DNA from: Chondrosia reniformis | Taxonomy: Eukaryota; Porifera; Demospongiae; Chondrillida; Chondrillidae | Reading direction: 5' to 3' | NCBI GenBank assembly: GCA_947172415.1 | Contig: OX359192.1 | Span: 7,486,901-7,550,900 of the forward strand | Length of the DNA stretch: 64,000 bases | Shown here: positions 39,067 through 53,600 of the stretch, piece after piece | Position numbering within the stretch: the first letter of the stretch is position 1 | Layout of the letters: each line of letters begins with the position of its first letter | Notes under the pieces: model-generated | Databases searched by the model: none | Seen by the model: only the letters and a program-made list of their open reading frames with translations | Told to the model about the DNA's origin: nothing | Translations under genes and position numbers: made by a program

Positions 39067-42000
39067 ATGTTGGCTGTTCATAGGAGGAAGGATGTGGACG
39101 AATCCCAAAGAACTCAGCGTCTTCATGGGATTTGTAGCAGTCAGATTTTAGATGATAGATTGGGAGATTATGCTGCTCGGGATTCGGAGTCTGCGATGAC
39201 GAAATGTAGGTCAGTTCCTCGATCGCTTCAAGTCAACATGCCAAGTGACAGTCAAATTCTGTCGAGCAACTCTTGGAGGTCGACAGACGCAGAACGATCT
39301 AGTGAACAGCTTAGAGGAGGTAGACTGGAGGATAATCCAAGGATCGTGCATCGTAAATCCGCTTCGATTCCGTCGTTACTGGAGGCCACAGCCGATGAAT
39401 GGATGGATATGCGATCGCGGGAATCTAGCGCTCAACATTTTCCTGTCGGATTACAAAACCTTGGAAATACTTGCTATCAGAATGCAGTATTGCAAGCTCT
39501 ATTCTTTACCGAGGAACTTCGCAGATACTTCATCGGAGGGAAATACGAGCTGGACTTTCCAACTGAAAAGCAGGGCCAGTCTAATAATAAAGAACCATTG
39601 GCTGAATCTCTGTCAGTCTTGATGACAACCATGAGTAAAGGAAAATTTACCTTACAAAGGCTGCACCATTTCAAGTACTTGATTAATAGCAAACTACCTC
39701 AGTTTAACGGGGTGGGCCAGCATGATGCTCAAGAGTTTCTGTTCTCCCTCCTTGATCTGATCAATAGTGAGCTTGACCCTCAGTCAGACGGGGCAAGTAG
39801 GAGTCCATGTGTGAGTGCACATGCTATGCGTGCTACACAATCCTGCATACTGCATACAGTATGACACATTATACTGTATACATCATATAGGTATATATTG
39901 AAACATTGGAACAAGGTTACCAATTATATAATTAAGGGGATCAAAGTCCTTTTGTGTATACACATGCACACTAGCAATTTGTTCAATCTCTTGTATTATG
40001 GTGTCACTGCGTCTGAGTTTATATGCTATAATTCAATGTACTTTGTTCAAATTCCTCAATGCTCTAGCTGATTGGCTTATCTGCAGATACACACAAAATA
40101 AAATATATACATTAATTAAATATAATTATATTAGTATAATTAATTGAATATCTGTGTTGGCTGGTGGGTACGTACTTTGCCCATTTCATCCTTATAAGGT
40201 AATGTACATATTAGGCCACTTACATAGGATGTATGATACTAGTATACGTGCACCTAAAAGGTGTCCCACGACTTCACTTACGATCATTATTAGATAAATT
40301 TGTCATATAATGTAATTATAGGATCAAGAGCCTGGTTTCCAAGGGCAACCCAGACCTCTTGTGCAATTATTTCAAGGACAGTTTAGTTCCAGACTGTTGT
40401 GCAATAGCTGTTCCTATCATTCGACAACTTTTGAGCCTTTTAACTGTCTCTCATTGCCTATTCCAAATAAGAAGCTTTTTGAAGTACCAATATCTCTTGT
40501 GTATCGAAAAGCTACCAGTTCAAGAGGTCCTCAATCCAAGATCAACTGTGTGGAGCCATTTTATGTTAGCCCAAAGCTTACTATCAGAGGGTTGAGGTGT
40601 GCTATTGCCAAAGAGAAAGGAATGACCAAGGAAAGCATTGTTCTGGTGGAGATGAAAAAAGATGGATTTGGCACACTTTTCAGAGATGATATGCCTTCAA
40701 TGAAACTCCTTGTTCATCAGAACATTCATGCCTTTGAAGCACCACCCTACATTCCTTCTATCAACAAAAGTGAAAAGGATAGAGAGCCAATTCTTATCCT
40801 TTTAACAAACAAAATTGTAAAAGGAAAAGGACCCAAAAGGTATATAAAATTATTCCATGGCACACCATAGTACTCTAAAATTTTCAAATGCATGTTTGCA
40901 CTATACAATTAACAAACTGTAGACTTAACACTTTCCAGTATGTGCCACTTTGCTTACCTTCTATTTGTAGGTTTGGGTATCCAACTGTACTGAGAGTGTG
41001 GAAGGATCTCACACAAGATAAGTTCCAGTCTGTAGTTCTGAATGCAATGAAGGACTTTCTCAAGCCAGGAATAGACATCATTGAAGTAAGTATACACTGT
41101 GTGTATGTGAGTGTGTGTGTAGGTATGTGTATGTGTGTGTGTGTGAGTGTGTGTGGATGTTACACAGCCCATAATGCCAGACTGCTAAAGTGGTATAACT
41201 AATTGACACTCTGTTGCCACTTCTTCATCAGTGTGGCTTCTATAAACATTGTTAATTGTGCCAGGAATCTGTGTCCTGTATCTTATTCCAGAGGAAGATG
41301 TGAAATCATGCACAAGTTCACCTGATAAGATTGGGTTTACCTTTTTTTAAATATCAAGCATTACATTAACTTTTTAAGAAAACCTCCATAATAAATTTGG
41401 TTGATCAATATAATATATATGCACTTCGTTGTAAATTTTAATCCTTTTGGAGTTAGCATTAATTCTTACAGATATAAGTAACATATGTTGTCTCTGTTTA
41501 CAATGCATTCCATTCAGTTGTACTCCCTTATACAGACTAGCAGCAAGGCTACCCTATTCAGTTGTAAGGTTGTGGATCACCATGGCAACATACTAGGAGA
41601 ACTGACCAAAGAGAATGAGACTGGTCTCTTTCATCAAGGTTTGGTTGATTCGGGAGTTCTTGAGGCAGTCAGTTTTGGTCTAACCCCTCATGTCAGAGTT
41701 GTGGCAGAGTGGACTAACAGTGTCAGAGATAGGTGAGAATATTACAGCATTCTTCATATATAGCTTCAGTTAGAAATTTACACTGTCATTTTAAGAAAAC
41801 AACATGTTGTTGGTTTGTAGATACCATACAACTGTAGAATGTATGTATGTATAAGTTTGGTATTAATACCACAGATATCACAACCCTATATGCATATGCT
41901 GGTTTGTAGTAAGGATTGATGGTTTTGCAGTTTACTAACAAATACTAATTTTTCACCAAGATACGTTAATAGCCTTCATTCAGAATATGAGTGTGCTTAT

Positions 42001-43844
42001 GATTGGCTGCAGTTACTAGATATATTAATGGCATGCCGAATTAGTTAGCTAATTGTTTTCAAACTACACTTTAGTTAGCTTCCTTTGCTTCACAAGCCTA
42101 AATGTTAACATTACAAGCTTATGTATACATATAACATTACAACATTACGTGTACAAGATGCTCTCAATATGAATGAATTCCACTAATATACGTAATCACC
42201 TGGACTTACCTATAAACTATACAATAATGAAGTCACCTAAATTGCATTTTTGAGTATCCCAGTCATTTGCACTATATACAAGCTAAGATTTCTATCTATG
42301 CTTGTTTCTAAATATAGAACAGTCAAGTATACCATACCAACAGACTTCTTGACCAGAAATATCTCTTGCTATACTCGTTGTAAAAGGGAAAAATACGCTA
42401 ACCTAACATCACTACATGAGTGCATTAGCCAGTATATTCAGGAGGAGCATGTGAGTTATGCACTTAAACTGACAGTGAACCACATTATTCAGGAATAATG
42501 ATGATGACATATTAAGCAGCTTGCATCAGTACTACTGTAGTTGATTCTTCTCCTATCTATCTATCTATCTATCCATCTATACATAGATTGCTGGTGTCAA
42601 TTGGAAGTGCCCACTTTGTGGACATAAACACACAGAAATTGTCAAGAAAATGGATTTCCATAACCTTCCCAAAGTACTCGTGGTCAGCATCAAGAGATTC
42701 AATCAGGTATGTCAGATTAATTGTTATATCATTACTGTATTGTTGCTATATGTGCTAATGGTTCTTGCCTGTGCAGGTGTACGACCAATCAGATGGCCGC
42801 CCCAGCAGATCCAAGTTGGAAACCAAAGTAGACTTTCCCATTAAAGATCTCAACATGACACCACACATGGCAGAAGAGAGACAAACACTATCTCCAGTGG
42901 CTATGAAAACTGAAAAAAAGAAAGGAAAAGACCAGAGGAGAGTTCCTAGGCCACTGAAAGGCCAAACTGAAGTGGTGGACGAGAAGACAAAGTTCTCATA
43001 CAGCAAAAAAATGTGGTCAAAGCTGAAGACAGGAAAAGTGAAGCAGGAAGAATCGGCTGCAGATCAATTATCAAAGTATGACAGTCCCCTGAAGGAGCAC
43101 CTGTATGATCTCTATGCAGTCATTAACCATAAGGGGTCCCTGGAGTCGGGGCACTACACTGCAGTGTGCAAGGGGCCCCAGGAAGGAAAATGGTACCTCT
43201 TGGATGACAGTAAAGTACACGAGGTAGCTGAAAAATCTATAGTTACAGAAAATGCCTACCTACTCTTTTATGCACGCAAAGATGTAGCTGATGAGGATAT
43301 CAAGTATGAATCAATGTTGCAATCCCATCACTCCTCGCTCACCAGCATGACAGATATTGAAAACACAAAGCACTTTACACTTAATGCGCTGAGTCCATCT
43401 GATGGTGACAGCAGATACTCCTTGTCCTCAGTTTCCAGATCCAAACCAGATTCTGGATATCAAAGTGTAGCATCCACTAGATCTCTGCCAAGGGAAAGTC
43501 CCTTAATTGCCATCAATCAGCCTGACTCAGCTGATATAGATCACAGTTGGGCCAGTCAGGATCAATGGATGCCATTCCAACACGCCAGTGATCACACCCT
43601 TCAGTCACCAAAAGACTTTGCCACACCTCGCAACTACTGGTCCACAGAGTGTGCAAGCCAGGGCTGTGGATACTGGAAAGATCACCAGCTAACCACTCAG
43701 TGGAGAAGAATACACTCTAATGAAACCCTCCTAGATACTGGGGACCACATGGCCATGGCCCCAAACCTCTCTTCACTACCAAGAGAAACACTGGTTCAAT
43801 CTAACAACCTCTCACACCCAAGCAGATTAAACTCATTAGTTTAA
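39067..43844 (+). CDS. Ubiquitin-specific protease, USP31/43-like
   Basis: Seven exons: 39067-39810, 40322-40839, 40971-41085, 41536-41732, 42318-42450, 42587-42706 and 42777-43844. After a disordered Ser/Arg-rich N-terminus comes the Cys box GLQNLGNTCYQNAVLQ (catalytic Cys) and GQHDAQEFLFSLLDLI. The finger half follows with CNSCSYHSTTFEPF and, much later, WKCPLCGHKH, the two CxxC pairs. Then come LPKVLVVSIKRFNQ and the His box GSLESGHYTAVCKGP..KWYLLDDSKV. All three catalytic elements are kept. A roughly 300-residue insertion between the finger halves holds two YP..LRVW-like segments, resembling the USP31/43 layout. The tail is Ser/Asn/Gln-rich and probably disordered. Function: cysteine protease removing ubiquitin; substrate unknown. 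The ATG is in the first exon just after an in-frame stop-free leader. Confidence 0.9.
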
Positions 43845-44003
43845 CATTTTTGACACCATTTTGTTTCACAAAACTACAAATGATTGCATGACATTTCTTT
43901 GTTCTAAATGAAAAAGTCAAGTTTAAAATTATAATAAATAATTATTTTTGATAAATGAATAACTGAATGTCCCGGAAATATGACGTCTGGAAGAAGAGTC
44001 TAG

Positions 44004-44360
44004 CTAATCTGCAGGCTTGACATTAGGCGACCAAAACACAGCCAACCACACAGTTAGAGTTTCAGTGTCTGTCCATGTAACTCGATGTTTACAGTGAGCA
44101 GGAAGAAACGTCCAACCTCCAATTTTCAGTTCTATCTCGTCATCTCTTCCCTCAATCTGCAGTCTAGCTGATCCTTGTAAAAGAATGACAAATTCATGTT
44201 CTTCTTGGTTGTACCAAAAATCTGGTGGAGAAGACTGCCCTTTTGAAACTATTCTTTCAATTCTTACACCATCACTTTTCAGTAAGTCTTGAAATTTCTC
44301 TTCGTTTAGATCACATTCAAGTGGAAGATCTTTCAAAATATTGCCTAAGTCGGCGGCCAT
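44004..44360 (-). CDS. Small cupin-fold protein, prokaryote-like
   Basis: A single exon of about 118 residues (MAADLGN start; an in-frame ATG 24 bp further out gives a longer alternative). After LPLECDLNEEKFQDLLKSDGVRIERIVSKGQSS comes FWYNQEEHEFVILLQGSA, holding the first cupin motif with a partly kept metal set (EEHE). G-WTFLPAHCKHRVTWT follows as the second motif, with H and H, then TVWLAVFW. This combination is common in a small stand-alone bacterial cupin family. The enzyme activity, if any, is not known to me. The absence of introns in an intron-dense neighbourhood is notable. It lies head-to-head with the dynein gene. Confidence 0.8.
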   Translation of the reverse strand: MAADLGNILKDLPLECDLNEEKFQDLLKSDGVRIERIVSKGQSSPPDFWYNQEEHEFVILLQGSARLQIEGRDDEIELKIGGWTFLPAHCKHRVTWTDTETLTVWLAVFWSPNVKPAD

Positions 44361-44697
44361 TTCTAGGAAGTAAGTATTACGCAATCATGCTTTGGGTGTA
44401 TCGTTCCCATGGATACCGCTCTTTGACTTTGACAGCCGGATTTACTCAGTGCCTTCAGCTGCATCTTTGAAGTACTTTGGGGGCGCTGATTGAGTTTAAG
44501 CGAGAAGACAGGGTTCTTTATTTCAAATCGAAGGAAAGGTATAAACTTTAATAGCATTTAAACGTTTCTACTCACTGCTTTTGCGGTAAGTGTAAGCGTT
44601 ATTAATTATCGTTAACGCTCCAGCAAACGTTTATCATAAATGCTCATCTTAGCACATTTTGTATGGTTGGTTTATAGTTTCTGCTTATGGGAGAAGC
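44361..44697. promoter_or_regulatory. 337-bp divergent region, cupin / dynein
   Basis: This separates the start codons of the cupin and dynein genes. It contains ggtaagtgtaag near 44585, which may be a 5' UTR splice donor of the dynein gene, with the ATG following tttatagtttctg. No motif is recognised with confidence. Confidence 0.4.
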
Positions 44698-47600
44698 ATG
44701 GGCGACGAAGAGCAAAAGGAAGCGACAGACCCTCGAATAGACTTCCTATCAGAATACACTCTGAAAACCTTAAAGCAGAAACCAGACAAATGGGCCAAAC
44801 TGATAAGTCAGGAGGAAAATCTCGTGTTACTGAACGAGTTTCTGGAGAAGGGAGACTGCAGGTTTCTTTGTGTCTTCGCCAATCCTCAGGGACAGATGAT
44901 GCCTACCACAGAGTTTCCAACTGTAAATAAGAGCAAAGCCATCTACTTTGTTAAACGTTTTGCAGAAGTGATCAAGAGAGATAATCTCAAACGGTTGCTG
45001 ATATTTGGTGACCTCTCATACACTCCACTGGATCACCTCACATCCCTCGTGGATGCAGTGAGTGCTGGAATAGCCGCATACATGTACACATGCATAGTGG
45101 ATCATTTAGCTGAGTGATGTATTGCTCACAGGTCATGGTGCCACTGCTGTCAAACGATGACAATCATCAAAAGTGGCCAAGTGTGGTCTCCACAGACGTG
45201 ATGCACCACGTACAGGACCTTAAGGGGAATGTGTACGTCATGTCAGGACAGGTCAAGGGCCGGACCTTGCTGCCTCTCCCAGCCAAGTCAGACACTGTCG
45301 TGGAGATAGTGGACCAGGAGGAACAGTAAGGAATGACAGCAATTGGCTACTGTTCTATGGTAACCTCTTCCATTACTTACTTGTAGAGGGCTTCCTTTTG
45401 ACAAAAGTGTTATACACACTGTGGAGTCGGTGGTGATTGAGTGGTCCCATCAGATTAGAGATGTGTTGCGCAAGAACTCTGCCCAGCCTCTGTTGGATGG
45501 TAAGAACCCCAATCCCATTGTGGAAATGGACTTTTGGAAGGCGAGATGTACCGACCTGGAGTCCATCTTTGAACAGGTAAGGTACATAGAGCGCTGTGTA
45601 CTCTAGCTTACTAGCTCTATACATGTACAGTAATGACCTGTTGGCCTCTTGTATACATAGTTGAATAGCACCAAAGTGAAGAAGATGACAAGACTGTTGG
45701 AAAGACTGCAAAGCACATACTTTATTGCTTTCAAGGGCATGTACAGTGATGTAGTGTTAGGTAGGTTTTGCATGCACTGCCATGCATTATAGTTGATTGC
45801 TAGCTTTGCCATTTAGCTCTGGAAGAAGCAAGGGAAATTAGCATTTTTCTAAAGCCTGTCAGAAAGATGATAGAAGAGCTGGAGGAATGTGACTATTCAG
45901 AGCTGATGGAGAAGTTGCCTCCGCTGATGCATGTCATCTGCTTGCTGTGGGCTCACTGCAAGCACTACCAGCAGCCCTCCAGACTGGTGGTCCTCCTTCA
46001 GGAGCTGAGCAACCTGATCATAGAACTGACCAGGAACTACCTGACAGAGGAGATCATTCGCATGGAGCCAGACGAAGGTCTGGAAAAGATTCAAGATGCT
46101 CTAAAAGTCTGCAGAGAGTACAAGAAGCTCTTTATGGAAAAGAGGCAGGGCATAGCTGTCTACTTCAAAGAAGGCCCACCAGTTGAGTGGAACTTTCAGT
46201 CTGACTTGATATTCCAGAGGTTTGACAAGTTTGTGCTGCAAGTGGAAACAATCAATGTAAGTTAGTCTATATCGTACTTTTATTCACATACATATGTCAT
46301 ATGTATGTACATTTACAAGCATTTTTTCACATTGTTCATGTGGATATGATTTCTGTTTGCCAGAACTTTTTCAGGACTGTTGTTGAATTATTGAAACTTG
46401 AGAAGATTGAGTTTAGTGGTGTGAGGGGGCAGTCACTGAGTGACAAAGTGTTAGCAATGTTTAATGACTTCAATGACCTGATGACTGCCATGGTAGGCAA
46501 GCCATACGACTGTCTGGACCCAGAGAGTGAGGTACGTATGTTACATGAAAAATCTAAGATGAAAAATCTAAGATACCATTTTCCTACATGCTATATGCCT
46601 ATTCTGTAAAAAGAGCCTATAGGGGAACTAAACCTAAAGAGAGCTTTAGATGAAGATACAGTAGTCTTTTCTTCCTTCTTTTCCCTTCTTTCATCTTCTT
46701 CTCCACTGGGTCAGACAGCCGTTTCTGGGAATTCCACCCTTCATCAGTGATCCTGGGAGTCTTTGTCTTTTTCTTTATCTTGATCTTCTGTGAATCCTGT
46801 ACATGTACGTATGCGTATGATTATACATATGTATGTATGAATGTACGTGAACCCAGTTTTGAACACTTTCACATTTAGGATTTTATGAATGATTACAAAG
46901 AGTTTCAGTCCAATGTATCTGACATGGACCAGCGACTGGCCACCATTGTCTGCACTGCCTTTGAGGACTGCTCCTCCTGTACCTCCTGTCTCAAGCTAAT
47001 TGAGATATTTGGGTCCATATTAGAGAGACCACTGATACACAGAGACTTTCAACACAAGTATCCCAAGCTGTTGGCCATGTACAACTGTGACTTGGATGAC
47101 ATCAAGACAGTGTTTGATAGGCAGTTGACACTTATGGACTTGCCATCAGGTCCAGTGGTGAACAAGAACTATCCTGAAGTTGCTGGCATGATGGTCTGGT
47201 GTCACGAGCTCCGGGAGCGTTCTTCAGAGAATATATCCAAACTAAAAGCCATCAATCATGGCACAATGGAGAGTGCGGAGGCCATGATGGTTTACAACAA
47301 GTTTGATGAGATGATGCAGTTGATAGCCCAGTGAGTTGCTTAATTTTGCAGTTCATAAAACACTTTCAGTGCAATTTCACTTTCCTTAGAAAAGAAGATG
47401 AGATCTACTTGGAATGGGTTGCCAAAGTAGATGAGATAGCAAAGGCTAATTTGGAGAAACCACTTTTACTTAGAGATGAAGCTACACTGCAAATATCTGT
47501 CAACTTTGACCCCCAGGTACGTAATGTCACAATAGCTATGTACATATTACGTATTACATCTGCTATGATGCATGTTAGCTGGTGGCTCTGCTCCGTGAAG

Positions 47601-50600
47601 TAAAGTACTTGAGTCCATTCAAGGATTCCAAGCATACCATTCCAGAGAGTGCTGCTGAAGTGTTTACCAGAGATGAGACTTATCGCAAGTACTTGCAGAA
47701 CCTGGACGTAACTGTTCATTTGTACAACACAGTCCGCGAGACCCTCCTTGATGTGGAGTACCCCTTGGTGGAGGGGCAGCTGGAGGACCTGGACAAGCAG
47801 CTGAGCAGGGCCATATCAGAGTTGAACTGGACCAGCAGTGGTGCTTGGGAGTACATTGAGGCCACGCGTGATGTAGTGAGGGACCTGGAACACAGAGTGC
47901 AGAAAGCAAAGGAGAATGTGACACAGATGCAGACCATCATGGCTGAATGGTGTGCAGCCCCACTCTACGTGAGGAAGGAGGGAAAAACAGCATCTCTACT
48001 CAACTTGGAGGTACGTACGCACGTACATAAACGTATACATATATACGTATACACATGTTAATGCTAATGCCAACAGAAGACATTTTACATTGGCATTTGC
48101 TTATTACTTGTGTTTCCTATGTTGACTATAGGAAAGGGAGAGTAAGAAGAAGGGCAGATATGATTTGGTTACCAAGGGAGGAGAAAGCATTCATCAACTT
48201 GTACAGGTCAGTTAGGAACTGAAGGATTTTAAAGTCCTATTTGCTAGTAACTCATATCTACTGATGTGGTGTTTGTGTAGGATAACTTGAGTCTCTTCAA
48301 AGCAACTGAAGATTCTGAAATGTGGAAGGATTATGTAGAGTATCTTGATGATTTGGTCTTGGATGGATTCTTTGAAGCTGTACACACCTCTTTGCAGTAC
48401 CTCCTCCAAGAGACTGATGCGAGCAAGGAGGAGCTTCTTCCCCTGAATGAAGTAAAACTAGAACTGCAGTCGCCAGAGATGGTGTTCTCGCCTTCTCTTG
48501 ACCAAGACAATCCAGATGGCTTCTTTATCCTCATGGAGACCCTGGTGGATGACATATTCAGGGTAGCCACTCTAGTGCCCCGGATAGCCAAGCACAGTGA
48601 ACAGGAGAACTATGGGGTGAGTGGTGTACATACGTACGTACATGTATATTATACATACGTATGTACATACTGCATTTTTGGTTGTTTTGTTAATTCTCAC
48701 TAATGTTTACTTTCAAAGGTGGATGTGGAAGAAATAGCAGAGTTGTCCGATTTGAGAGACGAGTTGATGGGTCGTGTAACTAGTGTCATGAACCAGGCTA
48801 GAGAGTTTCAGAGTTCATTTGACCAGTACACTTATCTCTGGGTGGACGACCGTCAGGAGTTCATGCACCAGTTCCTCCTCTATGGACATGTCCTAACAAC
48901 AGAGGAGTTAGAGGCGGCCGGTGATGAACCTGTACCAGAGAGTCCCCCCACCCTGGAGCAGTTCAAAGAACAAGTTGACACTTATGAGAAGGTTCATTCA
49001 GAGCTTGAAGAAGTGGGAAGTACCAGTGTCTTTGAGAAGTGGTTCAAAGTGGACGTGCGTCCCTTCAGACAGGCCTTGCTCAATGTTGTCAAGAGGTGGA
49101 GCTTCATGTTCAAGGAACACCTCATCAACCATGTTACCAACAGGTACGCATGTGTATATGTATGTACAAGTAGACCTGATGTGTGTGGAGGGGGTAGACT
49201 GTCAGTGTAACAATGTACGTATTTCCCCTATTGTACATGTGTGGGGATGCTATACACAAGTATATATACATACATATGTGTATGTACGTACTTACAAGTG
49301 CCAATTCATTGTACAGCTTAAATGATCTCCAAGAGTTTGTCAAGAAGACATCGAAAGGGCTATCTGCTACGGTTGAAGAGGGTGACTATGATGGTCTGGT
49401 GGCTATCATTATTCACCTCTCAGCCATAAAGGATAGGCAGGCCACCACAGACACCATGTTTGAGCCACTAAAACAGACCATTGAGCTCCTGAAGGCCTAT
49501 GACCAGGAGATGCCAGACGAGGTACATCAGCAGCTACAAGAGCTGCCAGAGCAGTGGAATGCTGTGAAGAAGCAGTCGGTTGTGGTCAAACAGGAGGTAG
49601 CTCCACTGCAAACCAATGAAGCCAACAACATCCGGAGAAAGGCCAACGGTTTTGATGTCAGTAGCACAATGTTAGAGCACACTCTGTCCGTCACTTGAGG
49701 TTATCACTTGAATTACTGTAGGTCAGGCAGCACGAGTTCCGTGAGACTTTCAGAAAGAGGGCACCGTTTGTTTATGACTCCAAACAGGCCTATGCAAGGC
49801 TTGATAGAGTAAGTAACACATACGTATGTACATCTGTTGACTTGTACTCTGTGTATTATGTGTGTATTTGTACGTATATTTAAGTAGAATATGGCTATTT
49901 GGTAAATGTATTCATAAGCATATAGGTATATACTTTTGCTGATGAAGGCCTACAGGTTGAAACGTTCAATCTAGCTTGATTTTTGTTGCTCCAATAAACT
50001 TATCTATCACTACATATATACGTACGTACATACGTACTGACCAATTCTGCAGGCTAATATTGAAATTAAAGAGATGGAGACAGAGATGAAAGACATCCAA
50101 ACTTCTGCTGGTCTGTTTGAGGTGAACACAACTGATTACAAGCAGCTGAAAGCTTGCAGAAAGGAAGTGAAGATGTTGAAGAATCTCTGGGATATGATAA
50201 ATCTTGTGAACAGCTCCTTTAGTGCATGGAACACCACTCCATGGAAAGATATTAATGTGGAGCAAATGGAAATGGATTGCAAAAAATTTGTCAAAGATAT
50301 CCGTGGTCTTGATAAGGAGATGAGAGCCTGGGATGCTTTTGCAGGTCTGGACTCTTCTGTCAAGAACATGGTGACCTCTCTGAGAGCTGTAGGCGAGCTA
50401 CAGAATCAGGCAATCAGAGACAGACATTGGGAACAGCTCATGCAAGCGACAGGGGTAAGCTATTACAAGTGTGCCTTCCTGGGTATATCAAATGTGCTGC
50501 TTTGCACTGGTACTATTGCAGGTAAAGTTTATCATGTCTGATGAGACAAAACTTGCCGATTTGCTGGCCCTGAATCTTCACAACTTTGAAGATGAGGTTA

Positions 50601-53600
50601 GAAACATTGTAGACAAAGCAAGCAAGGAGTTGAGCATGGAAAAGACACTGGGAGAATTGGACCAGACTTGGTCTGTGATGACGTTTGAGTATGATGAGCA
50701 CACTAGAACCAAAATACCACTTTTGAAGAGTAGCGAGGAGTTGATTGAGACCCTGGAAGACAACCAGGTGCAGCTTCAGAACATGATGACGTCCAAGTAC
50801 ATAGGATACTTTCAGGAGGAAGTGTCCACTTGGCAAAAGAAGCTGGCGACTGCTGACTCTGTTATTACCATATGGTTTGAGGTGCAGAGGACTTGGTCCT
50901 ATCTGGAGAGCATCTTCATCGGGTCTGCAGACATCAGGGCACAATTGCCTGAAGATTCCAAAAGATTCGATGGTATTGATGCTGACTTTAAGGTAATTGA
51001 GTCACTGCTTTTATTGCGATGAAGCAGTGAATGCTTTTTAATCAAATTTCCTCAGGAATTGGCAGCTGATGCTAAAACAACTCCAAATGTTGTTGAGGCT
51101 ACAAACAAGCCAAGACTCTATGACAGGCTGGAAGATATTCAGAAAAGGTACATATATGTATACCTACATATACCTATCATATAGGCTATGTACTTACTTT
51201 ATGTAAAGTGCTACGTACATATATACATACAGGTACGTATTTCTATCAGTCTTTGCAAAAGAGATATTTCTAATGCTTTAGGCTGTCTCTTTGTGAGAAG
51301 GCATTGGCAGATTACTTGGAGACTAAGCGTTTGGCCTTCCCCCGCTTCTATTTCATCTCCCCCACTGACCTGCTGGACATCCTCTCAAAGGGCACCCAAC
51401 CACTGGAGGTGCAGCGTCACCTTGCCAAGCTCTTTGATAGCATGGCCAAGCTAAAGTTCAAAGAAGAAGATGGCACGCCCACCAAGGAAGCCATTGGAAT
51501 GTTCAGTAAGGATGGTGAGTACTCCGACATGGAGGAGTGTTCATGCACTGGGGCTGTGGAACACTGGCTTCAGAAGCTGTTGGAGGCCATGCAGGCCACA
51601 GTCAGGCGCACATTCTCAGAGGCTGTTGTGACTTATGAAGAAAAGCCACGGGAGCAGTGGCTATTTGATTACATTGCTCAAGTAGCACTGGCTTGTACGC
51701 AGATCTGGTGGACCACAGAAGTAAACATTGCCTTTTCCCGCTTGGAGGAAGGTTACGAGAATGCAATGAAGGACTACTTCAAGAAACAGGTACGTACATA
51801 CATTACGTATGTGTGTGTATTGTTTAAATTATGGTATCAGTTGACTAACTAACTTATGTACATACGTACGTATTTGTGCATATGTACATACGTACATGTA
51901 TACGTACATCTTGGTTTTAGGTTCAACAGCTGAATACACTAATTGGTCTGTTGCTGGGAGACCTTTCAAAGGGAGACAGACAGAAGATCATGACAATCTG
52001 TACCATTGATGTGCATGCTCGAGATGTCGTGGACAAACTGATCAAGCAGAAGATTGATAACGCTCAGGCCTTCACTTGGCTGTCACAGCTGAGACATCGC
52101 TGGGACGAGGACCAGAAGCACTGCTTTGCTAACATTTGTGATGCTCTCTTCAAGTACTCCTATGAGTACCTGGGGAACACTGCCAGACTGGTCATCACTC
52201 CATTGACTGATAGGTGAGTCGGACCAGTAGTGGCCTTTACAAGCTATTTCCAAATATTGCTATACGTAATCCTAACTGTAAGCCTGTTCTAATAACTACA
52301 GTTGAGATTCATCATTATTATGTATACATGTACATACGTACATGTACTTTATTATGTACATTTGTACGTATGTATGTAGGTGTTACATTACTCTGACACA
52401 GTCTCTTCACTTAACCATGAGTGGAGCTCCAGCTGGACCTGCTGGGACAGGCAAGACAGAGACAACTAAGGATTTGGGAAGAGCTCTAGGTATCATGGTC
52501 TATGTGTTCAACTGCTCAGAGCAAATGGACTACAAGGTACATACATACTGGATGTACCATTCTTTATGTACATATATACGTATGTGTATACATACCATGA
52601 GTATATATACGTACGTATGTACGTACATATATGTGGGTATGTGGGTTTTGACTCTTGTTTCTACTTGCACAGTCTGTAGGTAATATCTACAAGGGTCTAT
52701 CTCAGACTGGTGCTTGGGGCTGTTTTGATGAGTTCAATAGGATATCAGTGGAGGTACTCTCTGTAGTGGCTGTACAAGTCAAGTGTATCCAAGATGCCAT
52801 TCGAGATAAGAAGAAAATATTCTGTTTTGAGGGAGTTGACATTAAGATGACTCCCACAGTTGGACTGTTCATTACAATGAACCCTGGCTATGCTGGTCGC
52901 ACAGAGTTGCCTGAAAATCTAAAAGCCCTCTTCAGGTCACTGAATACTCAGAATTTATAGACAATTTATATATATGCTATGTGTGTGTTACTGTGCTTGT
53001 GATGCCTTCTTATATAGGCCCTGTGCTATGGTTGTACCCGACTTTGAACTGATCTGTGAGATCATGTTGGTGGCTGAAGGTTTCTTAGAGGCAAGACTGC
53101 TGGCTAGAAAGTTCATCACATTGTATACCCTCTGCAAGGACTTGCTGTCAAAGCAGGGTCATTATGACTGGGGTTTGAGGGCCATTAAATCTGTGTTGGT
53201 AGTGGCTGGGTCCCTAAAGAGAGGAGACAGAAAGAGACCAGAAGATCAGGTGTGGTCTCCCTGCAACAGCTACCACATGACATTGGTTCATTACATATCA
53301 TGTCAAATGCTGTTAGGTACTTATGAGAGCTCTTCGTGACTTCAACCTTCCAAAGATTGTGTCAGATGATCGTCCTGTGTTTATGGGTCTCATTGGTGAC
53401 CTCTTTCCTGCTCTGGATGTGCCAAGGAAGAGGGACATGGACTTTGAGAAAGCTGTCAATGAGGCTATAGTGGTCAGTTTTAAATTATAATTCAATTCCA
53501 AATACTAAATTAACAAAAATCATAATTTATTATTCTGCACACTCAGTCTCTTGGACTGCAGCCAGAAGACAGCTTTGTACTTAAAATTGTACAGCTCCAG

